Source: Actinokineospora terrae (lineage in GTDB: Bacteria; Actinomycetota; Actinomycetes; Mycobacteriales; Pseudonocardiaceae). Taken from it: a stretch of DNA of 64,000 nucleotides. Numbering within the stretch: the first letter of the stretch is position 1; every line of letters begins with the position of its first letter. Of this stretch, positions 43,174-50,465 are shown in pieces. Both the position numbers and the translations under genes were made by a program. Below the pieces are notes generated by a model. That model worked only from the letters and a program-made list of their open reading frames with translations. It was not told where the DNA came from and searched no databases. The stretch spans positions 198,891 through 262,890 of the forward strand of contig NZ_FOGI01000011.1 of assembly GCF_900111175.1 (NCBI RefSeq), read 5' to 3'.

Positions 43174-43506
43174 GTGGTGGATCTACGGTTGGACCCTGCG
43201 CCCGCCCCGGGGGTCGTCCTGGTCGCCATCGGCGGCGAGGTCGACCTGGTCGCGGCGGGCATCCTGGAGCGGTTCCTGCTCGGCGCGGTCGCCGAGCAGC
43301 GCAGCAGCAAACCGGGGCTGATCGTCGACCTGTCCGACGCCGAGTTCTTCGGCTGCGCGGGACTCAACGCGCTGCTGGCCGCCCAGCGCAGGCTCGAGCG
43401 CACCGGCGGCTGGCTGCGCCTGGTCGACATCTCCGCCGCCGTCGCCCGCGTCCTCGACGCCAACGGCATGAACACCCACCTCAAAGTGACGACCTCGGAG
43501 AAATAA
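43174..43506 (+). CDS. STAS-domain protein (anti-sigma antagonist-like)
   Basis: About 110 residues. The STAS fold is visible: 'GVVLVAIGGEVDLVAAGILERFLL', 'GLIVDLSDAEFFGCAGLNALLAAQRRLERTGGWLRLVD'. In phosphorylatable antagonists the loop is D-S-S-G; here it reads G-C-A-G, so the regulatory serines are absent. The starts are uncertain (GTG 43144, 43174 or 43177) and no good ribosome-binding site distinguishes them. The ankyrin gene begins directly after the stop, so the two are probably coupled. Confidence 0.8.
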   Translation: MVDLRLDPAPAPGVVLVAIGGEVDLVAAGILERFLLGAVAEQRSSKPGLIVDLSDAEFFGCAGLNALLAAQRRLERTGGWLRLVDISAAVARVLDANGMNTHLKVTTSEK

Positions 43507-44316
43507 GTGCCGATCCCGACCGGGGACGACCTGGCCCGGTCGCCGCACCTGGTGACCGAGTTCGCCTCGCCCGCCGACGAGTTCCTGGCGCACGCCTGCC
43601 TGACCTACGGCGGCGACGACGAGGCCAGGGTCGCGCACGCCGGGGACCTGCTGGCCGCGCACCCCGGCATCGACGGGATCGCCGTCGCGGTGGTGCTGGG
43701 TGATGTCGCGCGGGTGCGGTCCTGGATCGAGCGGGACCCCGAGGCGGCGACAGCGCAGACCGGGCCGTTCGCGTGGGAACCGTTGCTGTACCTGACTTAC
43801 GGCCGGTTCGGCGGCGGCGACCCGGTCGGTGTCGCGGAGGCGTTGCTCGCCGCGGGGGCCGACCCGAACTCCGGGTACCTCTGGGAGGGCCTGCCGTCGC
43901 CGTTCACCGCGCTGACCGGGTGCTTCGGCCGCGGCGAGGGCGACCAGCCGCCGCACCCCGATGGCCTCGCCCTCGCCCGCGTGCTGCTGGTCGCCGGTGC
44001 CGACCCGAACGACAACCAGACCCTCTACAACCGCCAGTTCCGCACCGACGACGACCACCTGCGGCTGCTGTTCGAGTTCGGCCTCGGCCGCGGCGCGCCC
44101 CGGTGGCCGATGGCGCCGGAGCCCGCGCGGATGCTGCACGACGTGCTGCTGTGGGCGGCCTCGACCGGCCAGCGCGACCGGGTGGCCCTGCTGCTGGAGC
44201 ACGGGGTCGACCCCGACCCCGGCATCGAGGGCCACCCGATCCACCGCGGCGCGACACCGCTGGCGCTGGCCGAGCGCGCCGGGCACACCGCGGTGGCCGA
44301 CCTGCTCCGTCCTTAG
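43507..44316 (+). CDS. Ankyrin-repeat protein
   Basis: 269 residues from GTG 43507, abutting the STAS stop TAA. Ankyrin-like units are visible: 'VAEALLAAGADPNSGYLWEG', 'LARVLLVAGADPNDNQTLYN', 'DRVALLLEHGVDPDP' and 'TPLALAERAGHTAVADLL'. There is no signal peptide or membrane helix, so it is cytoplasmic and probably binds a protein, possibly the STAS product (inference from coupling). The N-terminal 60 residues have no recognised domain. Confidence 0.83.
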   Translation: MPIPTGDDLARSPHLVTEFASPADEFLAHACLTYGGDDEARVAHAGDLLAAHPGIDGIAVAVVLGDVARVRSWIERDPEAATAQTGPFAWEPLLYLTYGRFGGGDPVGVAEALLAAGADPNSGYLWEGLPSPFTALTGCFGRGEGDQPPHPDGLALARVLLVAGADPNDNQTLYNRQFRTDDDHLRLLFEFGLGRGAPRWPMAPEPARMLHDVLLWAASTGQRDRVALLLEHGVDPDPGIEGHPIHRGATPLALAERAGHTAVADLLRP

Positions 44317-44327
44317 TGGACCGGGGC

Positions 44328-45044
44328 TCAGCCGGTGCCGAAGGTCTGCGTCCAGTAGATCCGGTAGCTGCCGCCCTTGTACATCCCCACGCCGATCTCG
44401 GTGGACTTGCAGTTGAGGATGTTGGCGCGGTGCCCGGGGCTGTTCATCCACCCGGTCATGACGGCCTCCGGGGTGGCCTGGCCCGCCGCGATGTTCTCGC
44501 CGCTGGCCTTGGTGTAGCCCTCGGCCTTGATGCGGTCCCACGGGGTGCGGCCATCGGGGGAGTTGTGGTCGAAGTAGCCGCGCACCGCCATGTCCTGGCT
44601 GTGCTTGCGGGCGGCGGTGGCGAGCTTGTCGTTCCACCGCAGCGGCCCGCACCCGGCCTCGGCGCGCCGGGCGTTGACGATCTCGACGACCGCGAGCTCC
44701 TCGGGCTGGCCGCTCCCGGCGGTGGTGGTCGTCGGCTTGGGCGCGGTCGTCGTGGGCTTGGTCGTGGTCGGCTTGGTGGTGGTGGTCGTCGTGGTGGTCA
44801 CCGGCACCGTGGTCGTGGTGGTGCTCGTGGGTATGGATGTGCTCGGCGCGGGGCTGGAGCCCGGGTGCGGCCGGGTGGGGTGCGGCCTGCTGGGCGCGCC
44901 GTGCAGCGGCTCGCCGACCAGCGCGGCGGGCAGGTCCTGCCGGGCCTCGGTCTGGTTCGGCCAGGCCATCACCATCGAGATGGCCGCTAGCGCCGATCCG
45001 GTGGCTGCGGCGGCCAACACGGTGACTCGGCGTCGTGATTTCAC
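44328..45044 (-). CDS. Secreted CAP (SCP/PR1)-domain protein
   Basis: 238 residues from GTG 45044. A signal or anchor segment (about 5-28), a Pro/Ser region, a Thr-rich linker (about 70-110), then a CAP domain (about 115-238) with 'IVNARRAEAGCGPLRWNDKLATAARKHSQDM', 'YFDHNSPDGRTPWDRIKAEGY', 'GENIAAGQ', 'GWMNSPGHRANILNC' and 'YWTQTFG'. The cavity His160, Glu183 and His205 are present, as in canonical CAP proteins. It is divergent from the sigma factor/CAP fusion gene, whose extracellular domain is a degenerate relative, which suggests a functional pair. Confidence 0.92.
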   Translation of the reverse strand: MKSRRRVTVLAAAATGSALAAISMVMAWPNQTEARQDLPAALVGEPLHGAPSRPHPTRPHPGSSPAPSTSIPTSTTTTTVPVTTTTTTTTKPTTTKPTTTAPKPTTTTAGSGQPEELAVVEIVNARRAEAGCGPLRWNDKLATAARKHSQDMAVRGYFDHNSPDGRTPWDRIKAEGYTKASGENIAAGQATPEAVMTGWMNSPGHRANILNCKSTEIGVGMYKGGSYRIYWTQTFGTG

Positions 45045-45157
45045 GATGGGTAATCCCTTCGGGCGGATCGCGTGTACGCCGGTTGGACGGAGGTCTTGCG
45101 CTAGGGATTACGGTCTGAGGCCGAACCGAACGCGAATTTTCTCCGCGGAGGCCCGCC
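45045..45157. promoter_or_regulatory. Divergent promoter region, CAP and sigma-CAP genes
   Basis: 113 bases. An inverted pair of AGGGATTAC-type elements occurs: on the minus strand at about 45050-45058 and on the plus strand at about 45103-45111. A shared element facing both genes would suit joint control, possibly by the fused sigma factor itself. The -35/-10 assignment is not clear. Confidence 0.4.
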
Positions 45158-46525
45158 GTGCGACCCAACGACCCCACCGACGCCGACCTCGTCGCGCGTG
45201 CGCGAGCGGGGGACACCGGGGCGTTCGCCCAGCTCTACGACCGGCACCGGGACCCGGTGACGCACTTCCTGACCAGGTTCGTCGGTGATCGGCACCTCGC
45301 CGAGGACCTCACCCAGGAGGCGTTCGTCAGCGCGATGCGCAACCTGGCGTCGCTGCGCCGCCCGGCCCGGTTCCGCCCCTGGCTGTTCAGCATCGCCCAC
45401 CGGGGTGCGCTGGATCACATCCGCCGCGGCGGCCCGGTCCTGCTGGCCGACCTGCCCGATCTCGTCGACGCGGGGGACCATCCCGCCGAGGCCGCCACCG
45501 CCACCGAGGCGACCCGGCTGGTGTGGGACGCCGCCGCGAGCCTGGAGCCGCGGCAGCTGGCCATCCTCGAACTCACCCTGCGTGATGACCTGACCACGCC
45601 GGAGCTGGCGCACGCGCTCGACGTCAGCACCGCCCATGCCGCCGTCCTCGCGCACCGCTCCCGATCCGCCCTGGCCAACGCCGTGCGGATGCTGCTGCTG
45701 GCCCGCGACCCGGCGCACTGCCAGCGCCTCGCGGCGATGGTCCCCACCCGGCCGCGCGCGCTCACCCGGTCACAGCGCGTGTCCGTCGACCGGCACCTGC
45801 GCCGCTGCCAGGACTGCCGCGAACTGGTCGGTCGGCTCACCGCGCCGCTGGCCGTCCTGGCCGTGCTGCTGTCCGACCCGGCGCCCTCGGTCGAGGACCC
45901 GGCGTGGGCACTGGTCGACCCGCGCAGCCACCTCGCGCGCAAGGTCGCGGTGACGGCCGTGCTCACGCTGGGGCTGACGGTGGCCGTGTCGCTCTCGCCG
46001 CACAGCCAGATCCCGCCGGACACCGCGCCGCCGGTGGTCACGACCACCACCGCGATCCCCGCCGTGACCACCTCCGAACCCAGCCCGGCGCCCACCACGA
46101 CCACCCGGCCGCCGATCGCGCCGCCCGCGGTGAGCAGCGCCCCCGCCGTCGCCCGGCCCGCGTCGGAGCCGTCGCGGCTGGTCGCCGAGCTCAACGACCG
46201 CCGCCTCGACCTGGGCTGCCGCCCCCTCCAGGTCGACTCCCACCTGACCACCGCCGCCCAGCGCCACAGCGCCGACATGGCCACCGGCGACTACATCGGC
46301 GTCAAGTCCCCGTCCGGGGTCACGGTGTCCGACCGAGCCCAGACCGCGGGCTACCCGGGGATGGTCGGCGCGTTCGTCGCCGCCAGCCGCGAGACCGCCG
46401 ACGACCTGATGCCGCTGCTGTCGGACTCCCCGGCACTGACCTGCGGCACCAGGTCGATCGGCACGGCGAGGGCGGTCGGCGGGTCCTGCGGCTTCTACTG
46501 GACCCTGCTCTACGGGGCCGACTGA
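45158..46525 (+). CDS. ECF sigma factor fused to Zn-finger, TM helix and CAP-like domain
   Basis: 455 residues from GTG 45158 (GGAGG upstream). Region 2 of sigma70 is at about 9-90 ('AFAQLYDRHRDPVTHFLTRF', 'AEDLTQEAFVSA', 'FRPWLFSIAHRGALDHIRR') and region 4 at about 125-180. H213-x3-C217-x2-C220 resembles the zinc-binding motif of anti-sigma factors. A membrane helix lies at about 262-280, then a Thr/Pro linker, then a CAP-like domain (338-455). Compared with the divergent CAP protein, the cavity residues are lost: 'FDHNSPDG' is 'IGVKSPSG', GEN is GAF, and HRANIL is missing. It is predicted to be a membrane-tethered sigma factor with an extracellular sensor. Confidence 0.88.
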   Translation: MRPNDPTDADLVARARAGDTGAFAQLYDRHRDPVTHFLTRFVGDRHLAEDLTQEAFVSAMRNLASLRRPARFRPWLFSIAHRGALDHIRRGGPVLLADLPDLVDAGDHPAEAATATEATRLVWDAAASLEPRQLAILELTLRDDLTTPELAHALDVSTAHAAVLAHRSRSALANAVRMLLLARDPAHCQRLAAMVPTRPRALTRSQRVSVDRHLRRCQDCRELVGRLTAPLAVLAVLLSDPAPSVEDPAWALVDPRSHLARKVAVTAVLTLGLTVAVSLSPHSQIPPDTAPPVVTTTTAIPAVTTSEPSPAPTTTTRPPIAPPAVSSAPAVARPASEPSRLVAELNDRRLDLGCRPLQVDSHLTTAAQRHSADMATGDYIGVKSPSGVTVSDRAQTAGYPGMVGAFVAASRETADDLMPLLSDSPALTCGTRSIGTARAVGGSCGFYWTLLYGAD

Positions 46526-46635
46526 CACATCGCGGAAAAAAAGATCCGGCCGCGATGTCGAGAACGCGTCACCGGCTCCGTCCCCGCCCTGGAACGCGGC
46601 CACACCGGGCCGCACCAGCACCGAGGAGAACCACG

Positions 46636-47043
46636 ATGGCCAAGTACCTGCTTCTCAAGCACTACCGCGGCGCCCCGGCGGCGGTCAACGACGTGCCGAT
46701 GGCGCAGTGGACCCCCGACGAGATCTCCGCGCACCTGGAGTACATGAACGACTTCGCGGCGCGGCTGGAGCAGACCGGCGAGTACGTCGACGGCCAGGCG
46801 CTCTCGCCGGAGGGCACCTTCGTCCGCTACGACGGCGAGGGGCGCCCGCCGGTGACCGACGGCCCGTTCGCCGAGACCAAGGACCTCATCGCGGGCTGGA
46901 TGGTGATCGACGTCGACAGCTACGAGCGCGCCGTCGAGTTGGCGGGCGAGCTGTCGGCCGCCCCCGGCGCGGGCGGCAAGCCGATCCACGAGTGGCTGGA
47001 GCTGCGCCCGTTCTACGGCGTGTCGCCCACCATCACGGAATGA
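46636..47043 (+). CDS. DGPF/YCII-family protein, partner of ECF42 sigma
   Basis: 135 residues. The YCII-like fold has 'AKYLLLKHYRG', 'MNDFAARLEQTGEYVDGQALSPE' and the family signature 'VTDGPFAETKDLIAGWMVIDVDSYERAVELA'. GAGGAG precedes ATG 46636. Its stop overlaps the start of the following sigma factor (ATGA). DGPF proteins are regularly encoded beside ECF42-type sigma factors and are thought to belong to their regulon; their biochemical role is not established. Confidence 0.92.
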   Translation: MAKYLLLKHYRGAPAAVNDVPMAQWTPDEISAHLEYMNDFAARLEQTGEYVDGQALSPEGTFVRYDGEGRPPVTDGPFAETKDLIAGWMVIDVDSYERAVELAGELSAAPGAGGKPIHEWLELRPFYGVSPTITE

Positions 47044-48194
47044 CCCCGCCGGTGCACGAGGCCGTGCTGCGCGGCCTCATCCCGGGCGTCCTCGGGATCC
47101 TCGTCCGCCGCGGAGCCGACTTCGCGGCGGCCGAGGACGCCGTGCAGGACGCGCTGCTGGAGGCGGTCCGGGTCTGGCCGACCGACCCGCCCCGCGACCA
47201 GAAGGGCTGGCTGGTCACCGTCGCCTGGCGCCGGTTCCTCGACGCCACCCGCTCGGAGAGCACCCGCCGCCGCCGGGAGGAGCTGGTCGAGGAGGAACCG
47301 GCGCCGGGGCGGGCGGTGTCAGTGGATGACACCCTCCAGCTCTACTTCCTGTGCGCCCACCCCTGCCTGACCCCGTCCTCCGCCGTCGCCCTCACCCTCC
47401 GCGCGGTCGGCGGCCTCACCACCCGGCAGATCGCCCAGGCCTACCTCGTCCCGGAAGCGACGATGGCCCAGCGCATCAGCCGCGCCAAGCGCACCGTCTC
47501 CAGCACCCGCCTCAACCAGCCGGGGGACGTGGCCACCGTCCTGCGCACGCTGTACCTCGTGTTCAACGAGGGCTACTCCGGCGACGTCGACCTCGCCGCG
47601 GAGGCCATCCGGCTCACCCGCCAACTGGCCGCCGCGATCGACCACCCCGAGGTGGCCGGGCTGCTCGCGCTGATGCTGCTGCACCACGCCCGGCGGGCGT
47701 CCCGGACCGGTCCCGCTGGCGGCCTGATCCCGTTGGCCGAGCAGGACCGCGGGCTGTGGGACACCGCCCTGATCGCGGAGGGCGTGGACATCCTGCAGTC
47801 CGCGCTGTCCCGCGACCGGCTGGGCGAGTTCCAGGCGCAGGCGGCCATCGCGGCGTTGCACGCCGACGCCCAGGTGGCCGCGGAGACGGACTGGGTGCAG
47901 ATCGCCGAGTGGTACGACGAACTGGTCCGGCTGACCGACAGCCCGGTGGTCCGGCTCAACCGGGCGGTCGCGGTGGGGGAGGCGGACGGGGCTCGTGCCG
48001 GGCTGGCCGCGTTGGCCGGGCTGGACGAGTCGCTGCCCCGGTATGTGGCCGTGGCCGCGTACCTGCGGGAGCGCGACGGGGATCTGGTTGCCGCCGCGCG
48101 GTTGTACGCGGAGGCGGCGGCCAAGGCGGGGACCCTGGCCGAGCGGGAGCACCTGACCCGCCAGGCGGCTCGGGTGAACGCGGGACTCGCCTGA
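47040..48194 (+). CDS. ECF42-type RNA polymerase sigma factor with TPR-like extension
   Basis: 384 residues. Sigma region 2 ('RRGADFAAAEDAVQDALLEAVRVWP', 'KGWLVTVAWRRFLDATR') and region 4 ('LTPSSAVALTLRAVGGLTTRQIAQAYLVPEATMAQRISRAKRTV') are followed by a long C-terminal extension of about 200 residues with helical repeats ('YLVFNEGYSGD', 'RLNRAVAVGEADG', 'RYVAVAAYLRERDGDLVAAARLYAEAAAKA'). This layout defines the ECF42 group, which lacks a standard anti-sigma factor; the extension is required for activity in studied members. It is coupled to the DGPF gene. Confidence 0.93.
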   Translation: MTPPVHEAVLRGLIPGVLGILVRRGADFAAAEDAVQDALLEAVRVWPTDPPRDQKGWLVTVAWRRFLDATRSESTRRRREELVEEEPAPGRAVSVDDTLQLYFLCAHPCLTPSSAVALTLRAVGGLTTRQIAQAYLVPEATMAQRISRAKRTVSSTRLNQPGDVATVLRTLYLVFNEGYSGDVDLAAEAIRLTRQLAAAIDHPEVAGLLALMLLHHARRASRTGPAGGLIPLAEQDRGLWDTALIAEGVDILQSALSRDRLGEFQAQAAIAALHADAQVAAETDWVQIAEWYDELVRLTDSPVVRLNRAVAVGEADGARAGLAALAGLDESLPRYVAVAAYLRERDGDLVAAARLYAEAAAKAGTLAEREHLTRQAARVNAGLA

Positions 48195-48209
48195 GTCCGG
48201 GACCGGCTC

Positions 48210-49592
48210 TCACGCGCGTCCATCCCACCACTCCCGGAAGGACTCCTCGGCTGGCGCCGGGAGGTCCCGGGCCTGGGTCCACCGCCGCCACGGCCCAGGC
48301 AGCCAGCAGGCCAGGCGAGTACCCAGGGCGGTCACCCGGCGGACAGCGGCGAACCGCGAGGAGCTGCCCAGCACCCACGCCGCCGCGCGCATGATCGCCC
48401 GTTCGCGCGGCGGGTGGGTCACCTTGCCGCGCAGGTGCACCAGCGCCCGGGGGATGTCGATCTTCACGGGGCAGACGTCGAGGCAGGCGCCGCACAGGGT
48501 CGACGCGTACGGGAGGGAGTCGGCGACCGGGTCGGGGCCGCGCAGCTGCGGGGTCAGGATCGCGCCGATGGGGCCGGGGTAGACCGAGCCGTAGGCGTGG
48601 CCGCCGACGCGTTCGTAGACCGGGCAGACGTTGAGGCAGGCGGAGCAGCGGATGCAGCGCAGCGCCTCGCGGCCGATGTCATCGGCGAGGGCGGTGGTGC
48701 GGCCGTTGTCGAGCAGGACGAGGTGGAACTCGCGGGGGCCGTCGCCGGGGGTCGTCCCGCGCCAGACCGAGGTGTACGGGTTCATCCGCTCGCCGGTGGC
48801 CGAGCGGGGCAGCAGTTGCAGCATCACCGCCAGGTCCGCCGCGGTCGGGATGACCTTCTCGATGCCGACCACGCTGATCAGCACCTCCGGCAGCGTCAGG
48901 CACATCCGGCCGTTGCCCTCCGACTCGACCACCACCAGCGCGCCGGTCTCGGCCACCGCGAAGTTCGCGCCGGACACCGCGACCCTGGCCGAGAGGAACG
49001 CGCGCCGCAGGTGCGCCCTGGCCGCGGCGGCGAGAGCGACCGGGTCGTCGGTCAGCTCCGGGTCGACGCCGGGCATCTCGCGGCGGAACAGGTCGCGGAT
49101 CTGCGCCCGGTTGCGGTGGATCGCCGGGACCAGGATGTGCGACGGCCGGTCGTGTCCCAACTGGACGATCAACTCGGCCAGGTCGGTCTCCAGCGCGGTG
49201 ATCCCGGCCGCGGCGAGCGCCTCGTTCAGCCCGATCTCCTGCGTCGCCATGGACTTGACCTTGACCACCTCGGACGCGCCCGCCGCGCGCACCAGCCCGG
49301 CCACGATCCCGTTCGCCTCGTCCGCGTCGCGCGCCCAGTGCACGACCCCGCCCGCCTCGGTGACGCGGTGTTCGAGCTGGACCAGGTAGGTGTCCAGATC
49401 GTGCAGGGCGCGGTCCTTGATCGCGCGGCCCGCCTCGCGCAACTGCTCCCAGTCGTCGCGCTCGGCCACCACGGCGGCCCGTTTCGCGCGGATCGTCCCG
49501 GTGGCGGCGCGCAGGTTCGCGCGCAACTGGCTGTCCCCCAACGCCTCGCGCGCGGCCTCGGGGAACGGCGGCATGCCGAGCCAGGTGCTCAT
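48210..49592 (-). CDS. lutB: Lactate utilisation iron-sulfur protein LutB
   Basis: 460 residues. The LutB/LutC-like N-terminal domain has 'VVKVKSMATQEIGLNEALAAAGI', 'VSGANFAVAETGALVVVESEGN' and 'VVGIEKVIPT'. Two 4Fe-4S cluster motifs are 'CIRCSACLNVCPVY' and 'CGACLDVCPVKID'. It acts with LutA and LutC in L-lactate oxidation to pyruvate. ATG 49592 overlaps the lutA stop (ATGA). lutC is not adjacent but 3.7 kb away on the other strand. Confidence 0.95.
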   Translation of the reverse strand: MSTWLGMPPFPEAAREALGDSQLRANLRAATGTIRAKRAAVVAERDDWEQLREAGRAIKDRALHDLDTYLVQLEHRVTEAGGVVHWARDADEANGIVAGLVRAAGASEVVKVKSMATQEIGLNEALAAAGITALETDLAELIVQLGHDRPSHILVPAIHRNRAQIRDLFRREMPGVDPELTDDPVALAAAARAHLRRAFLSARVAVSGANFAVAETGALVVVESEGNGRMCLTLPEVLISVVGIEKVIPTAADLAVMLQLLPRSATGERMNPYTSVWRGTTPGDGPREFHLVLLDNGRTTALADDIGREALRCIRCSACLNVCPVYERVGGHAYGSVYPGPIGAILTPQLRGPDPVADSLPYASTLCGACLDVCPVKIDIPRALVHLRGKVTHPPRERAIMRAAAWVLGSSSRFAAVRRVTALGTRLACWLPGPWRRWTQARDLPAPAEESFREWWDGRA

Positions 49593-50275
49593 GTGCCCGC
49601 CAGGATCTCGGCGACGTGCAGCACGCGCGTGCCCGACCGCCACCGGGTCAGCAGGCCACCGATGTGCATGAGGCACGAGTTGTCGACCGCCGCCAACACC
49701 TCCGCGCCGGTACCGAGCACGGCGCGCGCCTTGTCGGTTCCCATCGCCACCGAGGTGTCCGCGTTCTTGAGGGCGAACGTGCCACCGAACCCGCAGCAGT
49801 GCTTGGCGTCCGGTAGGTCTATCAGCCGCAGGCCGCGTACCGCGCGCAGCAACGTGGTCGGGCGATCACCGAGGTCGAGCAGGCGCAGACCGTGGCAGGT
49901 CGGGTGGTAGGCGACCCGGTGCGGGAACGCGGCACCCACGTCCGTCACCCCCAGCACGTCCACCAGGAACTCGGTGAACTCGTAGACCGGCGGCGATTCC
50001 CCCACCAGGTCGCGGTAGTTCTCCCGGACCATCGCCACGCACGACGCGGACGGGGACACCACGTGGTCGAGACCTGCGAAGTCGCGGACGAACTTGCGCG
50101 CGAGCGGACCGCACTCGCGCCGGTAGCCGGTGTTGAAGTGCGCCTGCCCGCAACAGGTCTGCGCCCGCGGGAACACGACCTCGTGCCCCAACCGCTCCAG
50201 GACCTGGACCACGGCCTTGCCCGCGGCCGGGAACAGCGTGTCGTTGAGGCAGGTGAGGAACAGCCCGACCCGCAC
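49589..50275 (-). CDS. lutA: Lactate utilisation protein LutA
   Basis: 228 residues with two CCG domains: 'TCLNDTLFPAAGKAV', 'QTCCGQAHFNTGY' and 'YHPTCHGLRLL', 'HCCGFGGTFALKN'. These cysteines bind iron-sulfur clusters. GTG 50275 is chosen because GAGAGGAGG lies five bases upstream; an in-frame ATG 27 bases earlier overlaps that site. It forms an operon with lutB. Confidence 0.94.
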   Translation of the reverse strand: MRVGLFLTCLNDTLFPAAGKAVVQVLERLGHEVVFPRAQTCCGQAHFNTGYRRECGPLARKFVRDFAGLDHVVSPSASCVAMVRENYRDLVGESPPVYEFTEFLVDVLGVTDVGAAFPHRVAYHPTCHGLRLLDLGDRPTTLLRAVRGLRLIDLPDAKHCCGFGGTFALKNADTSVAMGTDKARAVLGTGAEVLAAVDNSCLMHIGGLLTRWRSGTRVLHVAEILAGT

Positions 50276-50337
50276 GGTGTCCTCCTCTCGCTGGGCCGAC
50301 ACCCTTTATCGCACAGGCCGGGCGCCGGTGCGCGGAG

Positions 50338-50382
50338 TTGTCCACAGGCCGGCCCTGTCCACAACCCCCGGAGTTGTCCACA
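50338..50382 (+). promoter_or_regulatory. Cluster of three DnaA-box-like sites
   Basis: TTGTCCACA (50338-50346), CTGTCCACA (50355-50363) and TTGTCCACA (50374-50382), all in the same orientation at 17- and 19-bp spacing. They match the actinobacterial DnaA box. They lie between divergent lutA and tex and are not accompanied by dnaA or dnaN. Confidence 0.65.
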
Positions 50383-50465
50383 CCCCGGTGCCCCCGCCGC
50401 TCGCACCCCTCGCCGATCGACCAGAATGCAAAGAGGAAGTGACCAACACGTGGGAGCGAAGGCCG

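Noticed and set aside
50338..50382. Replication origin
   Set aside because: DnaA-box-like sites are present, but there is no AT-rich unwinding region and no dnaA, dnaN or gyrase genes. oriC in actinobacteria has many more boxes.
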